Source of the DNA: Tilletia caries
Lineage: Eukaryota; Basidiomycota; Exobasidiomycetes; Tilletiales; Tilletiaceae
DNA length: 64,000 nucleotides
NCBI GenBank assembly: GCA_032718865.1
Contig: JALUTQ010000028.1
Span: forward strand, 186,001 to 250,000
Reading direction: 5' to 3'
Of this stretch, positions 12,240-23,567 are shown one piece after another. Position numbers and translations under genes: made by a program. A model generated the notes under the pieces. That model ran no database searches. It saw only the letters and a list, made by a program, of their open reading frames with translations, and was not told the origin of the DNA. Numbering within the stretch: position 1 is the stretch's first letter; every line of letters begins with the position of its first letter.

Positions 12240-12291
12240 GCTTGGGTGTTTGTAGTAGTAGTCGGAGTGGGTGGGTAGAATGGCTCGTGAT

Positions 12292-12363
12292 TCAACCACG
12301 CAGTTTCCAGAGATGGTCGCTGAGATAGTCTGCGGAGGTGGGCGTGGAGAACTCAATCAGCAT
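12292..12363 (-). CDS. uORF encoding an arginine attenuator peptide (AAP)
   Basis: A 23-residue upstream frame (ATG at 12363, TGA at 12294-12292) ends 52 nt before the CPA1 start. Its C-terminal part reads ADYLSDHLWKLRG. The block DYLSDHLW is the conserved heart of the fungal arginine attenuator peptide (Neurospora arg-2, yeast CPA1), which stalls the terminating ribosome when arginine is high and so lowers Cpa1 synthesis. Length (23 versus 24-25 residues) and position before the small-subunit gene both fit. The N-terminal half (MLIEFSTPTS) is divergent, as is usual in this family. Confidence 0.92.
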   Translation of the reverse strand: MLIEFSTPTSADYLSDHLWKLRG

Positions 12364-12571
12364 ACAAGCAATGGGGAAGAGAAGATCGACAGCAGTCAGT
12401 GCAAGTCAGATGCGATCCGATGATGGTCAACAGTCAGTGGGCAAGATACACCAGAGCAAGAGCAAGAAAAACTGAACAAGGCACGGATCGGAACCGGAAG
12501 GAAGGCGATAACCAGACTTGCTTATCTCTGCAATCAATCAACAACGAACCGAGCGTGACTCGACTCCAAGT

Positions 12572-12577
12572 CACGTG
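12572..12577. promoter_or_regulatory. CACGTG box, CPA1/CASP divergent promoter
   Basis: First of two CACGTG palindromes 33 bases apart in the 350-bp region between the CPA1 uORF and the CASP start. It could serve either gene. Confidence 0.4.
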
Positions 12578-12609
12578 TCTCTCATTCTCGGCCGAGATCA
12601 TGAATTAGC

Positions 12610-12615
12610 CACGTG
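12610..12615. promoter_or_regulatory. CACGTG box, second copy in the CPA1/CASP promoter
   Basis: Lies about 100 bases before the CASP ATG at 12716. Same core as the boxes at 6537, 49240 and 55916. Confidence 0.4.
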
Positions 12616-12715
12616 CGGTCACTCACTCCAACGCACAGACGCTCCCTCGTCTCAGGATCGACTGCCTTCCTCTTCTTGACTTCCACTTCCACTTCCACCT
12701 GGCAGCTCACAGAAG

Positions 12716-15133
12716 ATGGCGTCGGACTTCTCATCAGCGCTGAGTGCGTGGCGCGAGTTGGAGCTGCCCCGCATCCAGCACGACCTCGCCGCACAGGTCG
12801 AGCCCATCGTCGACTCCCAGCGCAACGCCCTCCTCGCACGCAAGGCTCTCGCCGAACGCACCCGCGACTTCAGAGCACTCCCCACCGACGAACACAAGCT
12901 CGACGCTCTCAAGCCGCTCCTCAAGCAGTACCAGTCCGAGATAGACGCACTCAGCAAACGCTCCAAGGCCGCGGAGAACTCGCTTCTACAGCTCCAGACA
13001 GCACTCGCTCCCGCTCCCGATCCATACCCGCTCCTCGAAGTCATCCTCGACCAGACTGCAGCACTCACCGAGCTAGACTCCCTCAAGGCCACCAACACCC
13101 GTCTGCAGAAAGACCTCCAATCCATCCATCTCGCGTCCGAGAAGACTCAGAACGCACTCACAGACCGCATACGACAGCTCGAGTCCTCTTTTGACACCCG
13201 CCTCGCAGACGGCATCACTGCGTCCCAGCACGAACTCACTGCCAAGTACGACGAGCGACTCCGCAATGCCGCCGAGCGCGAGCAAGCCCTCCAGCACTCT
13301 CTCACCCTCGCCCAGGAGCAAATCGCAGATCTCTCCTCAGCTGCAGCGGCAGCAGCCTCCCAAGAATCCACATCAGAAGACGACGACATCACCCAACGCA
13401 AAGCAGCAGCCGACGCAGCCAAGCTAGCCCAACACGACCTCCTCACAGCCGAACTTGACCGCGCACAGGGACGCATCACCACTCTCGAACGCAGGAATGA
13501 GGAACTACGCGCTGAACTCGAGTCCATCCGCTCCGGCCGGGAACATGAGGATCGACTGGCCGAACTCACCTCCTCCCTCCAAGACGCACGCACCCAATCC
13601 GACTCCCTCCGCGAAGCGCTCTCCCTCCAGCGCGCACGCGCCGATGGCGCCGACGAGGAACGCAGTCGGAAGGTCGAGGAGTCGGGAAGGAAGCTGGACG
13701 AACTGGAGCGGCAGTTGGGCGTGATGAGGTCCAAGTTGGCCACGATGGCCGATTATGATGAGATCAAGCGCGAACTTTCCATCTTTCGCTCTGTCGAATT
13801 CGCCCAGTACGAGGATGAGGACGACGTCGAGGCTGTTCCCACGAGCACCTCCACCACCACCACCACCGGCGGCGCCGGAGGTGTGAGTGAGGAGACGAAG
13901 ACGACACTCGAATCGATGCTCGTACAGAAGAACAAGAAGCTCCAGGACGAACTCACTTCGGAACGGGTTTCTCACAACGAGCTCAAGCGTAGTCAAGCGA
14001 GTCTTGTGGGCGAGCTTGAAGTGGCGAAGGGGGAAGTTGATCGCTTGAAGGCGCTTACAGATCGGTTGGAGAATGATCTGCTTGTTTTGGACGTGCCTGG
14101 CCTAGGCGCGGGCTCGGGTGCTGGGAAGGGGAAGGAGGATGGTGCGGGTGCTGGGGATAGGGATGGGGGTGGGGTGGTGGAGGGGGTCAATGGAAGTACG
14201 ATCCCTACCTCCCCCTCGGACCCATTCGACCTCTCCTCCCTCCCCACTCCAACCGCCCAAGCCGCAATCCCTGCCCCCGCCCCTGCCACCTCCCAATCCT
14301 CCCTGCTCCCCATCATCACCTCCCAACGCGACCGCTTCCGCACCCGGAACGCCGAGCTCGAAGAAGAGCTGCGCACCCAGTTCCAGACGATCTCGGAGCT
14401 CCGGGCGGAGGTGAAGCAGCTGCAGGCGGATAATCTGGGGCTGTATGAGAAGGTGAGGTATCTGCAGTCGTATGCTTCTTCTTCTTCTGGAGGGGGCGTG
14501 CAGGGGTATCCGCCGGTGGGGGTCGGGAGGGAGACTAGGATTGTGGTTGATCGGGCTGTGGGGAGGGGGAATGGGAATGGGAATGGGGCGGGAGGAGAGG
14601 AGAGGTATCGGGATCGGTACGAGGAGCATATGGATCCGTTCGCTTCGTTCCGCGGAAGGGTGAGTCTTCCCTCCTTCCATCTGCAGGTGCGTAGGGGGGG
14701 TGGGGGGGAGGGCAAAAACACTGAACACCTCTCTCTCTCTCTCTCTGAAAAACACGGGGGTGGTAGGAACAATCCCGCGTGTTCGCAGCGCTCAACCCAC
14801 TCGAACGTCTCCTGCACATGGTCACACGCGTCGTGCTCGGCCACCGACGGATGCGGATCGCGTTCACGGCGTACGCGCTGGGGTTGCATGTGCTTGTGCT
14901 GCTGATCTTGTTTGAGTATGAGTTTGGGGGGAGGGGGAGTAGTTGGACTCGGTGAGTGTTTTTGTTCTGGGGAGAAGGAAGGGAGGGACGGGGATAGGGA
15001 AAGAGAAGGGGGCTGCGTCGTCGTGTGTATGTGTGTGATGCTGACTGTCTTTGCTTCCGCTGTTCCTCGTCGCGTTCACAGAACACCTTCCATCGGAGTC
15101 ACCCCTGCAGATCAGGCTCGGCCACCAGGCTGA
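12716..15133 (+). CDS. Golgi membrane protein CASP/Coy1 (CUX1-related golgin)
   Basis: A tail-anchored coiled-coil golgin that tethers vesicles within the Golgi stack. Three exons: 12716-14659, 14767-14951 and 15082-15133, giving 726 residues. The N-terminus matches CASP (ALSAWRELELPRIQ, then LLKQYQSEIDALSKRSKAAE and PDPYPLLEVIL). Long heptad-type coiled coils fill roughly residues 90-440, followed by a Gly/Pro/Ser-rich linker and another coil (RDRFRTRNAELEEEL). The last part has the CASP C-terminal domain: FAALNPLERLLHMVTRVVLG, then a single membrane segment (FTAYALGLHVLVLLILFEY) and a short tail. Length is close to yeast Coy1 (679). The region next to 14700 is a G-rich intron. Confidence 0.88.
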
Positions 15134-15440
15134 ACCCGAAACGAAATATCTTCACGCATCTCACGCGACCTACGTATCATCCTGCGGACTGTTTGGCTGG
15201 ATAATCGTTGTTTTGAGCATGGCGGGGGGGGGGGAGTGATACTGATATAGGGGGGTCAAGGAGAGAATACACAAGGGAGTTAGCAGAATAGAAGTATACG
15301 GCTCCTTTTTTTTTTTTTTTTTTTGTTGGAGTATAGCACACTGACGACCGTCCACAGCGATTCAAGATATGCATCCCGTTAACCCTTCCCATCCCATCCC
15401 GAAATTCAGAAACCCTCCGCCCGCCGCCCGCGACGCGCGC
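15134..15440. other. Convergent intergenic region CASP/panB
   Basis: Contains a G run (15225-15235) and an 18-base T run (15307-15324), probably parts of opposing 3' UTRs. No gene seen. Confidence 0.5.
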
Positions 15441-17416
15441 TCAAAACCCCCTGCCCTCCCCTCTCCTCCCTTCCCCCTCCCCCTCCTCCTCCTCCTCCTC
15501 CTCCTCCTCCTCGACATCCCGCCTAACAGCCTCCTCAAAGCTCCGGAAAGCCTCGTCCTTCATGCCATACGTCTCCACCCCTTCGGCGGGAAAGGCCCGC
15601 TCGCGCACGGCGCGCACGTAGTCCCGCACGGCTTGTATCCGCATTGCGCCTAGTGTCGTCCCGGCGCGGGTGAATTGGCGGACGAATTTGGGTGGGGTTG
15701 GGGTGGAGGGGTGCGGGAGCGGGAGGTGGTTGTGTTGTTGGGAGGCGGGAGAGGTGCTTGGTGAGGTGGGGTCGTCCTCGGGTGGTGGTGCAGTAATTGG
15801 AACGATCCCCCCCGCCGCAGCCGCGCTCGTCGACGTCCCCAGACCAGCATGAGCAACGCCAGCCAACGTCGCCAGCTCATGATCGCCCTCATGATCGCCC
15901 CGCAGTCCCGCCACGACATGCGCCGGACTGGTCAACTCGCCCAACATGTCGCTCGTCACCAAGATCTGCCCATCACAGTCCGGACCGGCCCCAATCCCGA
16001 TGGTCGGGATCCTCAACGTCCTCGTCAACACCCGCGCGACGGGACTCGGCACACATTCGAGCACGATCGCAAACGCGCCGGCGTCCTGGATCGCCTTGGC
16101 GCTCTTCCAAATCGCATGCGCACTCCCCGCGCTCCGACCTTGCACGCGATAGCCCGAGGTAGCACCTACGCGCTGCGGCTGGAGTCCCACGTGTCCCATG
16201 ACCGGGATCCCGAAACTTGTCAACCGCTGGACGAGGGGAACAACCTCGACCCCTCCTTCGATCTTAACACCATCAACCCCACCCTCCTGAATGAGCCGAA
16301 CAGCAGCTCGCACACCTTCCTCCAAACTCGTCTGGAACGTTCCAAACGGCATATCAGCCACCACCAGCGGCACGGGCGGCCCACCAGTGGCGAGCAGTGT
16401 CGAGGCGCGCAGGGCGCGCTGGACCGCTTGGGCGTGGTGCAGGAGGGCGGGGAGGAGGAGCATCTGGGTCGTCGAGAAGCCGAGGGCGACGTTCGCGAGG
16501 GAGTCGCCGACGAGGCAGATGTCGATGTCGGCTGCGCGCAGGGCGAGGGCGGTTGGGTAGTCGTATGCTGTGAGCGCGGCTCTGTGGAAGGGATTGAGGA
16601 CGCGCGCGCGGGAAATGCGGGGATTTTGGTATGAGCGATCTGAGCGACGAAGACGCAGGAGGAGGCAGGAGGCAGGAGGCAGGAGGCAGGGATGGGGGAG
16701 GGGACGAGACATGTATGGGGAATGGAAAAACCTACTCACATCGGCGTGCCAACTTCCTTCATCTTGTCGAGGTACATGATCGTCTTCTGCCGCGGCGCAG
16801 GCGGAAGTCGACGCGCAGCAGGCGCTCCCGGACTTGAACTCGAGCTCGAGCTCGAGCTCGGGCGCTGAGAACGATGGCCTTGCGCACCTGCAAGCTCGCG
16901 CGCAGCTTTGTTGGGTGCTTCTGGTGGTCTGTTGCTGCGCGTGGAAAGAGCGGCGGCGGCGGCGGCGTTGGCGAGAGTGCTCGCGGCGCTGGAGAGGATA
17001 CCATGACTTGCGCTTGAGCTTGAGCTTGAGCTTGATGAATTTGAGACGCTGCTCGTGGCCTCTTCCGCGGGTTGAGTCTGAGGAGCTGCTGCTGTGGGTG
17101 GTACCCGTTCGAGGATCGGTCCTGCTCTCGTGCGATGGGCGGTAGGAGCTGAGCCCGAAGTCGAAGGCAAAGACGAGGAGCCGGAAGCAGAGACACCAGT
17201 CGGACGCGCGGCGCTGGCTGATCTCTGGCTCTGGCTTTGGTGAGGTTCGTCCGCATCGTCCGACGCTCCGACGGGCCATGAGCTGCGCGTGTGTGAGGAA
17301 GTGGAGAAGTACCGGGAGAAGGAGGCGGTGGTGTCTGCGCCGGTGCCGGTGCCGGTGCGGAGTGCTGCGGATACTGCGCGCGCTGCGACGATGGAGAGTC
17401 GTGTGGAAGATGCCAT
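15441..17416 (-). CDS. panB: 3-methyl-2-oxobutanoate (ketopantoate) hydroxymethyltransferase
   Basis: Adds a hydroxymethyl group from methylene-tetrahydrofolate to 2-oxoisovalerate, the first committed step to pantothenate and coenzyme A (yeast Ecm31). Two exons: 17416-16740 and 16581-15441, giving 605 residues. The first 210 or so residues are Ser/Ala-rich low complexity starting with a mitochondrial-type presequence (MASSTRLSIVAARAVSAAL). The PanB barrel follows: LTAYDYPTALALRAADIDIC, LVGDSLANVALG (metal and substrate loop), VKIEGG, VMGHVGLQPQ and TIGIGAGPDCDGQILV. A Pro/Ser-rich insertion precedes KFVRQFTRAG, and the protein ends in a Glu run from a (CCT)n tract. Bacterial PanB has about 265 residues, so both extensions are large. 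Start ATG 17416 lies 95 bp downstream of a TATA box. Confidence 0.9.
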
Positions 17417-17510
17417 CCTCTCTCTCTCTCTCTTTTTTGCGCTGAGGTTGTGGTGGTAGGAACGAAGAACCGGAACCCTGGGCTTTCTTCCTCGCACTGA
17501 CGTTCGACGC

Positions 17511-17520
17511 TTTTATAAAG
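17511..17520 (-). promoter_or_regulatory. TATA box of panB
   Basis: Minus strand CTTTATAAAA, 95-104 bases before the ATG at 17416. Confidence 0.5.
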
Positions 17521-17868
17521 TTACCGGAGTCAAGCCGGAGTCATAGCCGAAAAACGAGGGAGTCACGGACTGAAATACGTAATACGGCTGTTTTTCACAT
17601 AGTCACACGTCCCGACGTCTCAGGGGAGTTCCAAACGAAAAAAACGTTATGTATGGGGAAGGCAGCGAATAGCGAATGAGCGTTGAATTTTTGGCTGGGC
17701 GGGTCACAGTGATCCCAAGCAGAGACGAGCGTGACAGCCAATTTGACTGGATCGGAGCGGGACTTTGTGGACGGGCGAAGAGGAGAGAAGGAAGGCTCGT
17801 CGGGAGGGAGGAAGTGGGTTGGAGCCTTGGAGGTAGGGTCGAAGGCCTTGCAGATGCGGTCGTGGGAG
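17521..17868. other. Intergenic region between panB and SSP copy A
   Basis: Contains the panB distal promoter and the 3' flank of the disrupted secreted protein gene. No gene seen. Confidence 0.4.
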
Positions 17869-18203
17869 TTAACCCTGTCGAGCTGACGGTGGTCCGATCC
17901 AGCAGCTTCTCGGCAATTGACGACAAGTATCATCTTTGCCGCAGGCGTGCCGACACGTGTCGTCGTAAGCCGAGCCGATCTCCTCGTTGCACGCCTGTGT
18001 GCAGGGCTGAGGTTGAAGAGACAAGAATGAGGGCAGAAAGTTGAGGAGGTTATTGTCAATGAAAGAGCCTTGTAGCTGAGCCAGCTCGTACAGGGGTGCC
18101 ACAACGTGCCCACCTTGCCCTTCTTCGTAAAGTTGAGACACAAGCAGTGCCAAAACGCGGGCATCACATCTTTAGAGTCTGTGCAGAAGTTTTTGGCGAG
18201 GTT

Positions 18204-18208
18204 CATGC
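18204..18208. repeat. Target site duplication, left (CATGC)
   Basis: CATGC here and at 23798-23802 directly flank the LTR element, the 5-bp duplication expected from integrase-mediated insertion. Confidence 0.92.
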
Positions 18209-18438
18209 TGTCATAGTTTGGGGTCTGGCGGCTTCACCCGTCTGTCCAGTCTCGTTGGTTACTCCTTCTGTGCTCTGTGAAAAGTCTCTTCTCTCCTTCC
18301 ATTTCTTTCTTGCAATCAACAACCATCTACTTCCATTTTGTCCGAGTGCACCCTCTCCCTCTCGCGTGCACACACATCAACTCTACCACTCTCGGTGAGT
18401 AGTCGTGCGGCAGTCACAGCTGCCCTCGAATAGTGACA
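18209..18438 (+). repeat. 5' LTR of copia element, 230 bp
   Basis: Begins TGTCATAG and ends AGTGACA, with terminal TGT...ACA. It differs from the 3' LTR at one base (T at 18377, G at 23736), so the insertion is young. Confidence 0.95.
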
Positions 18439-18452
18439 GGTTATGAGCCCAT
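18439..18452 (+). promoter_or_regulatory. Primer binding site, half-tRNA(iMet) type
   Basis: GGTTATGAGCCC directly after the LTR is complementary to the anticodon stem-loop of initiator methionine tRNA (GGGCTCATAACC). Drosophila copia is primed the same way, by the 5' half of tRNA(iMet) cleaved in the anticodon loop, and has nearly the same PBS. Confidence 0.75.
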
Positions 18453-18634
18453 TACTCTGCTGTCGCCCGAGAGGGGGGTGAGATTTCGGACACTTGGCTT
18501 ACACACTCTTTTACTTCGTCTCTCCCTTCCGTCTTTCCTCTTCCTCGGCGCCATTACGAACTTCGGACTGATCATCCGCCCACACACTTACGTTAATCAC
18601 GACACTTACGACATATCAAGATCAATCCATCATC

Positions 18635-20054
18635 ATGGCAGACTCGTCCTTCAACCCCGTTCCCTCCGACGGCTCTTCTGCCGGCAAAAACCCCCCAGGT
18701 CCAGATCCGCGGAGTCTCTGCCTACGAAAGCGCTCTGAGGATGTTCACCATCGCTCATCGCACGAGGAAGCAGCAAGAGATTCGGGTGTCCAAGGCCCAT
18801 GTCACCTTGCTCGAAGGCAAGAACAACTGGGAAGTTTGGCGCATGCGTCTGGCCACCATCCTCCAGCCCGTTGCCGGTGGTCGACTCTGGCATCTCATGC
18901 TCAACCACCCATCCACCACAGTTGAGGCCTACCGCCACATACTCGCACCGGAAGACGACAAGCCGGTCGACTTCGAAGAAGCGAACGCCATCCGCGGTTT
19001 CGATCTCGCTGACGTTGCCAATGCGATCAACCAGACCTTGACGGACCGCATAGCCGAGGACGTCAACCCTCCAAGCGAGGACTTCCTTATTCCTGCAGAC
19101 GGACAGGTCATATGGAACAAGCTCGTCGACAAGTTCGCCTCTCAAGATATCGCCTCACTTCAGGAAGCCGAAGCCGAACTCTCGTCGTTCAAGCTCGGCA
19201 ATCGGACAGCTGTAGAGGTCGGTCGCGATCTCCAAGGCATCTTCTCCCGCATCTTCAACGCCGGAGGAGGTGCAGTTCAAGAGCACCGCAAGATTGGCGC
19301 CGTGCTGAAGTGCTACACGCAATCTCCCTTGATGAACGACACCAGGGCGGCCATCCAACAGACCTGGTCGAACAAGCACGAATTTACCTTCGACGAGGTT
19401 GTAAAGCGGTTCGCTGCCGAAGAGGCGCTGTTGGGTGTGCACAGGCAGAGTGAGCCTGAAAGCTCGGACGGCGCTCAAGCATTGCGCATCCAGCACGGTT
19501 CCTCCATGCCTCAATCATCGTCGCAGAAACAGCCCTCACAGCAGCAACAGACCGGAGCAAACAGGCCCAACAATGCGCGTCGCAACAAGGCTAAAACGGG
19601 CTCGAAGTGCAATTGGTGCAACATTGTCGGCCATATGGGCTCCGACTGCAGGAAGAGGCGTGATGGCCATGCCCCGCACCCTCAAAGCTACGCTGCCTCA
19701 CAGGGATGGACCAATCAGCCACTGCATCAGCTCAATGCAGGTTACCCACAGCCTCAGCTTGTCCCTGCTCCTTACGCTGTCGGAGCGCGCGCGATGATGG
19801 TACACCCCGGCATGATGCACGCCACTGCCCTGCATGCTTCTCATTTCGGTGGTTACGACCACTCCGGCCCCTACGTCTACCCTGCATACGCAGCGCCTGT
19901 CCCTGCTCAGCCTCATCATGGCGGGTACACCATGCCCCCGCCGAGTCTCGCAAACCGCATCAGCGAATATCCGGTGAATACGACCCCGTCGCTCAGCCTG
20001 GTACAGCGACTCAGCGAGGCACCTGCAGACATTGTTTCGGGCCGTCCTTATTAG
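18635..20054 (+). CDS. gag: Copia Gag, with one probable frameshift
   Basis: Capsid-nucleocapsid protein of the element. The likely start ATG 18635 (MADSSFNPVPSDG) is in a different frame from the rest; the frames join with a one-base (+1) shift in the AAAAACCCCCC tract near 18685-18697, after which VSAYESALRMF opens the main frame. The body is a UBN2/Gag-type helical domain (EVWRMRLATIL) with a CX2CX4HX4C zinc knuckle CNWCNIVGHMGSDC at 19608-19649. The frame stops at TAG 20052-20054 and the same frame continues into the protease. Confidence 0.85.
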
Positions 20055-23000
20055 GAACTCGCGGCCCTGTCTTCGGCATCGCTGCCTCGGCAAGGCCCAG
20101 ATATAGGTGTTCCGTTGAAGTGGATCCTCGATTCGGGTGCCTCATCTCATATGACGCCCAACGGAGAACTCTTCTCGGACATTCAGCCGGACTCTACCAC
20201 AGTCAAAACGGCCGATGGCAAGAGGCTGCGCGCTCGCGGGCGTGGCTCCATCACCCTCATTACGACCAATCCTACTTGGAACGAACTCATCCTTCACGAC
20301 GTTTTGCATGTCCCCGAGCTGGATTGCAACTTGGTTTCGGTCGTCAAACTGAACCAAGACTACTTACGAGTCGAGTTTACCGAACAACTCGAAGCTTTGA
20401 TCACGGACCCCTTCCAGCGAGACTTCACCATCTCAGCGACCTGGTCGTGGCAGTCCCAACTCCCAAGCGTATCTCCTCCCCGTTGTGGGATCCGCGGAGA
20501 GCGCATACGTTTCCGCCTTCGTCCTTCGTGACGATGAGCGCAGTGCGTCATCTGGAGCATCGGAGCTAGCTACTCCAACTCCTTCTGACCAAGTGTTTCG
20601 GCTTTGGGTATTGTGGCACCCACGACTCGGCCATCTGGGCAATTCGTCGTTGCCTATCCTAGCCCAGAACAGCGTCGGACTTCCCGCGTCGCTGATCAAG
20701 AGGAGCGCCACCAGGGCGTTCCAGTGCAAAATTTGTTCTCTCACGAACATCAAGAGGTTGCCGTTCTCCGCCTCCACCACCAAGTCGACACGACCCCTCG
20801 AGCTCGTCCACGCCGACCTCACCGGGCGCATGATCTGCAAGTCGTTGGGCGGTGCGGAGTATCTGGCGATTCTCGTGGACGACTACACCCGCATGCTGTG
20901 GGTCCTCCCCCTCGTTCAGAAATCCGACTTCGTCCTCCGCTTCATCGAGTGGCGCGACCAGGTAGTGCCCTACAAGGGTCCTGTTGCTTGCCTTCGCACG
21001 GACGGCGGCGGCGAATTCAACAACGCTGCTCTCCGAGCTGCACTCGCAGGAGCGCGCCATGAGCGATCATGCGCATACACGTCTCAACAGAACGGTGTGG
21101 CGGAACGGTATGTAGGGATAGTCAAGTCGGTGATGCGGCCACTCCTCCATGGACGGCACCTGCCGTTGGAATACTGGGCCGAAGCAGCAGCGACGGCTGC
21201 CTACGTTCGCAATCGGTGCCCCAGTACTGCCAACGACGGCAAGACCCCCTTCGAGCTCTGGCACGGAACCAAGCCCAACCTCGCCGATCTCCGGGTCTTC
21301 GGCTGCTTGGCGTTCCCGATGCTGTCCACCAAGGCTCGAGAACACAGCCTTGCTGTGCGCTCTCGGCCAGGTGTGTTCATTGGTTACGATACGCTTCAAA
21401 AGGGATATCGAATTCACTTTCCGGACACCAAGGAACTGGTGGTCACCCGCAATGTCGATTTCCACGAAGACAAAGGTTACGATTTCTCCTCCCTCGTAGT
21501 CGCCGAGTCTGAGCCACCACTTCCCCCAGAGGTCGTCGTCAGCTCGGCTCCACGGCCTCCTGGCCTCCGGCCCCGCCTAGTTGTCATCGGCCCCAGGCAA
21601 CCGGACCCTGCTCCGTCTGCTTCGGTCGACGTGGAACTGCCAGCAGCAGCAGCAGCACCTCCACCAGCAGCACCTCCACCACTGCCACCGGTATCAGCAC
21701 CGGCTCCGGGCCCGGCTCCAGCTGCTGCCCCAGCCGCTCCGTCAGGGGCGCCACGTTCCTCTGCCTCCGTCCCTTCCGCGTCGGTGGGAGCTCAGGCGCC
21801 AGCAGCAGCGCCAGGCGCACGGCCTCGTCCTCCTCCCACAAGGCAGTACCAGACGCGCCAGCATACGAGCAGGATGGAGCAAGGACGGCAGCAGCGTGAA
21901 ACGTCTCGCGCTGTGCTATCAATGTCCGACTCCTTCGCATCTGCCTTCCACGTCCAGCTCTCGGCTGACGGCATCGAACTTGAGCCTAAGACACTCAAAG
22001 ACGCCATGCGCCGATCGAATTGGGCGCAGTGGCTTCAAGCCATGCGCGAGGAGATGGAGTCACATTCGGAGATGGGTACTTGGGTATTGGAGAAAGTTCC
22101 AGATGATAGGGAACTAATGGGCAGTCGGTGGGTGTTTAAATTGAAGTTGGACTCCGAAGGCGCCGTCTCGAGGTACAAAGCTCGTTTGGTCGCTCAGGGG
22201 TTTAGCCAAATATTTGGGGTCGACTACAACGAAACCTATTCGCCGGTCACCCGCTTCGTCACCATTCGCACCCTGCTCGCCTTGGCCGCCTACTTCGGAT
22301 GGCAAATCCACCAGCTGGATGTGGTCACTGCCTACCTCTACGGGAAACTGGAGACGCCCGTCTACATGCGACAGCCTCCCGGCTTCGAGCTGCCTGGTCA
22401 AAAGCATCTCTGCTGTCGGCTCATTCGTTCACTGTACGGACTCAAACAGTCCGGCAGGGAGTGGTACTTTACCCTCCGCGCGGCGCTTATCGAGCTCGGC
22501 TTTGAACAGTCAGCAGCAGACCCAGCTATCTTCATTTTTGGGCAAGGCACTTCCGCCATCATCGTCGCAGTCTACGTGGACGACGTTCTCGTCCTCGGAA
22601 GCAACACCGAGGAGATCGATGCAGTCAAGACTGCACTGGGCAAACGGTTCAAGATGAAGGATCAGGGGCAAATTGGGCACTTCCTGGGGATGAAGATCGA
22701 GCGCAGCGAAGATTCTCGGTCCCTTTTCATCTCTCAGTCAGCCTATATCCGATCGATGCTCGAACGATTCAACTACAAGGACATCAAGGCAGCGCCCAGT
22801 CCCCTTGACCCCAAGCAGAGGCTTCAACCATACGACGGCAGTGCTTCGGATGAAGATCGTCGCCGCTTCCAAGCCATGCTCGGTTGCCTCATGTGGCTCG
22901 CCCAGGCGTCGCGGTCCGACCTTTCGTATGCGGTCTCTACGTTAGCCAGGCACGCCTCGAACCCTGGTCCCCAACACTTCGGGTGCATCAAGCGCACGAT

Positions 23001-23529
23001 GCAATACTTGGCGGGCACAGTCGAATTCAAGCTCCACATCACCGCTAATTCAGACGAGGACATCGTCGCCTACTCCGATGCCGACTTTGGTGGCGATTTT
23101 TCTGCCAAGTCGACTTCCGGGTGGTGTGTCTCTGTACACGGTGCCACAGTCGCTTGGGGCTCGAAATTACAAACCCTCGTCGCAGATTCTACTGCACAGG
23201 CAGAGCTCATCGCCGTCTGGCAAACTGCTCGGGAGGTTCTCGCCCTTCGACACTTCTTCGAAGACCTCGGCCTCCGCCAAATCAACGCGGGTTCCCCTAC
23301 TGTCGTTTATTGCGACAATCAACCCGCCATCCACATTCTTTCCAACCCTGTCAGCAACGGCTTGACCAGGTACATGGAGCGCAAGTACTTGGCTACTCGC
23401 GAGCACCAAGAACGAGGCCTTGTGCATGTCACCTACATCAACACCAAGGTGAATCCAGCGGATATGTTCACGAAGGCCCTCATCCCAGCAACCTTCCAAC
23501 AACATCGCTCAGCCATCGGCCTACGATAA
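20055..23529 (+). CDS. pol: Copia Pol: protease, integrase, reverse transcriptase, RNase H
   Basis: In frame with gag after the TAG. Protease active site WILDSGASSHMT at about 20121-20156. A one-base shift near 20442 (ATW read as ATG-type) leads into the second frame, which is open from there to the TAA at 23529. Integrase: zinc motif LWHPRLGHLG ... CKIC, then catalytic Asp in HADLTG, LRTDGGGEF and Glu in NGVAERYVG. Reverse transcriptase: GSRWVFKLK, LVAQGFSQ, QLDVVTAYLYG and the catalytic YVDDVLVLG near 22575. RNase H: YSDADFGGD, SGWCVSVHG, STAQAELIA and YCDNQPAI, ending VNPADMFTKAL. All enzymatic motifs are intact; the two frame problems could be mutations or sequencing errors in short repeats. 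Confidence 0.92.
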
Positions 23530-23567
23530 CAGTCACAACGATCACGACGACGGCCGAAGGGTGGGAG

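Noticed and set aside
10926..12278. 450-codon plus-strand frame antisense to CPA1
   Set aside because: It mirrors the GC-rich codon pattern of the conserved CPA1 exon, is Gly/Asp/Val-rich and has no motif.
15849..16634. 261-codon plus-strand frame antisense to panB
   Set aside because: The opposite strand encodes the conserved PanB barrel.
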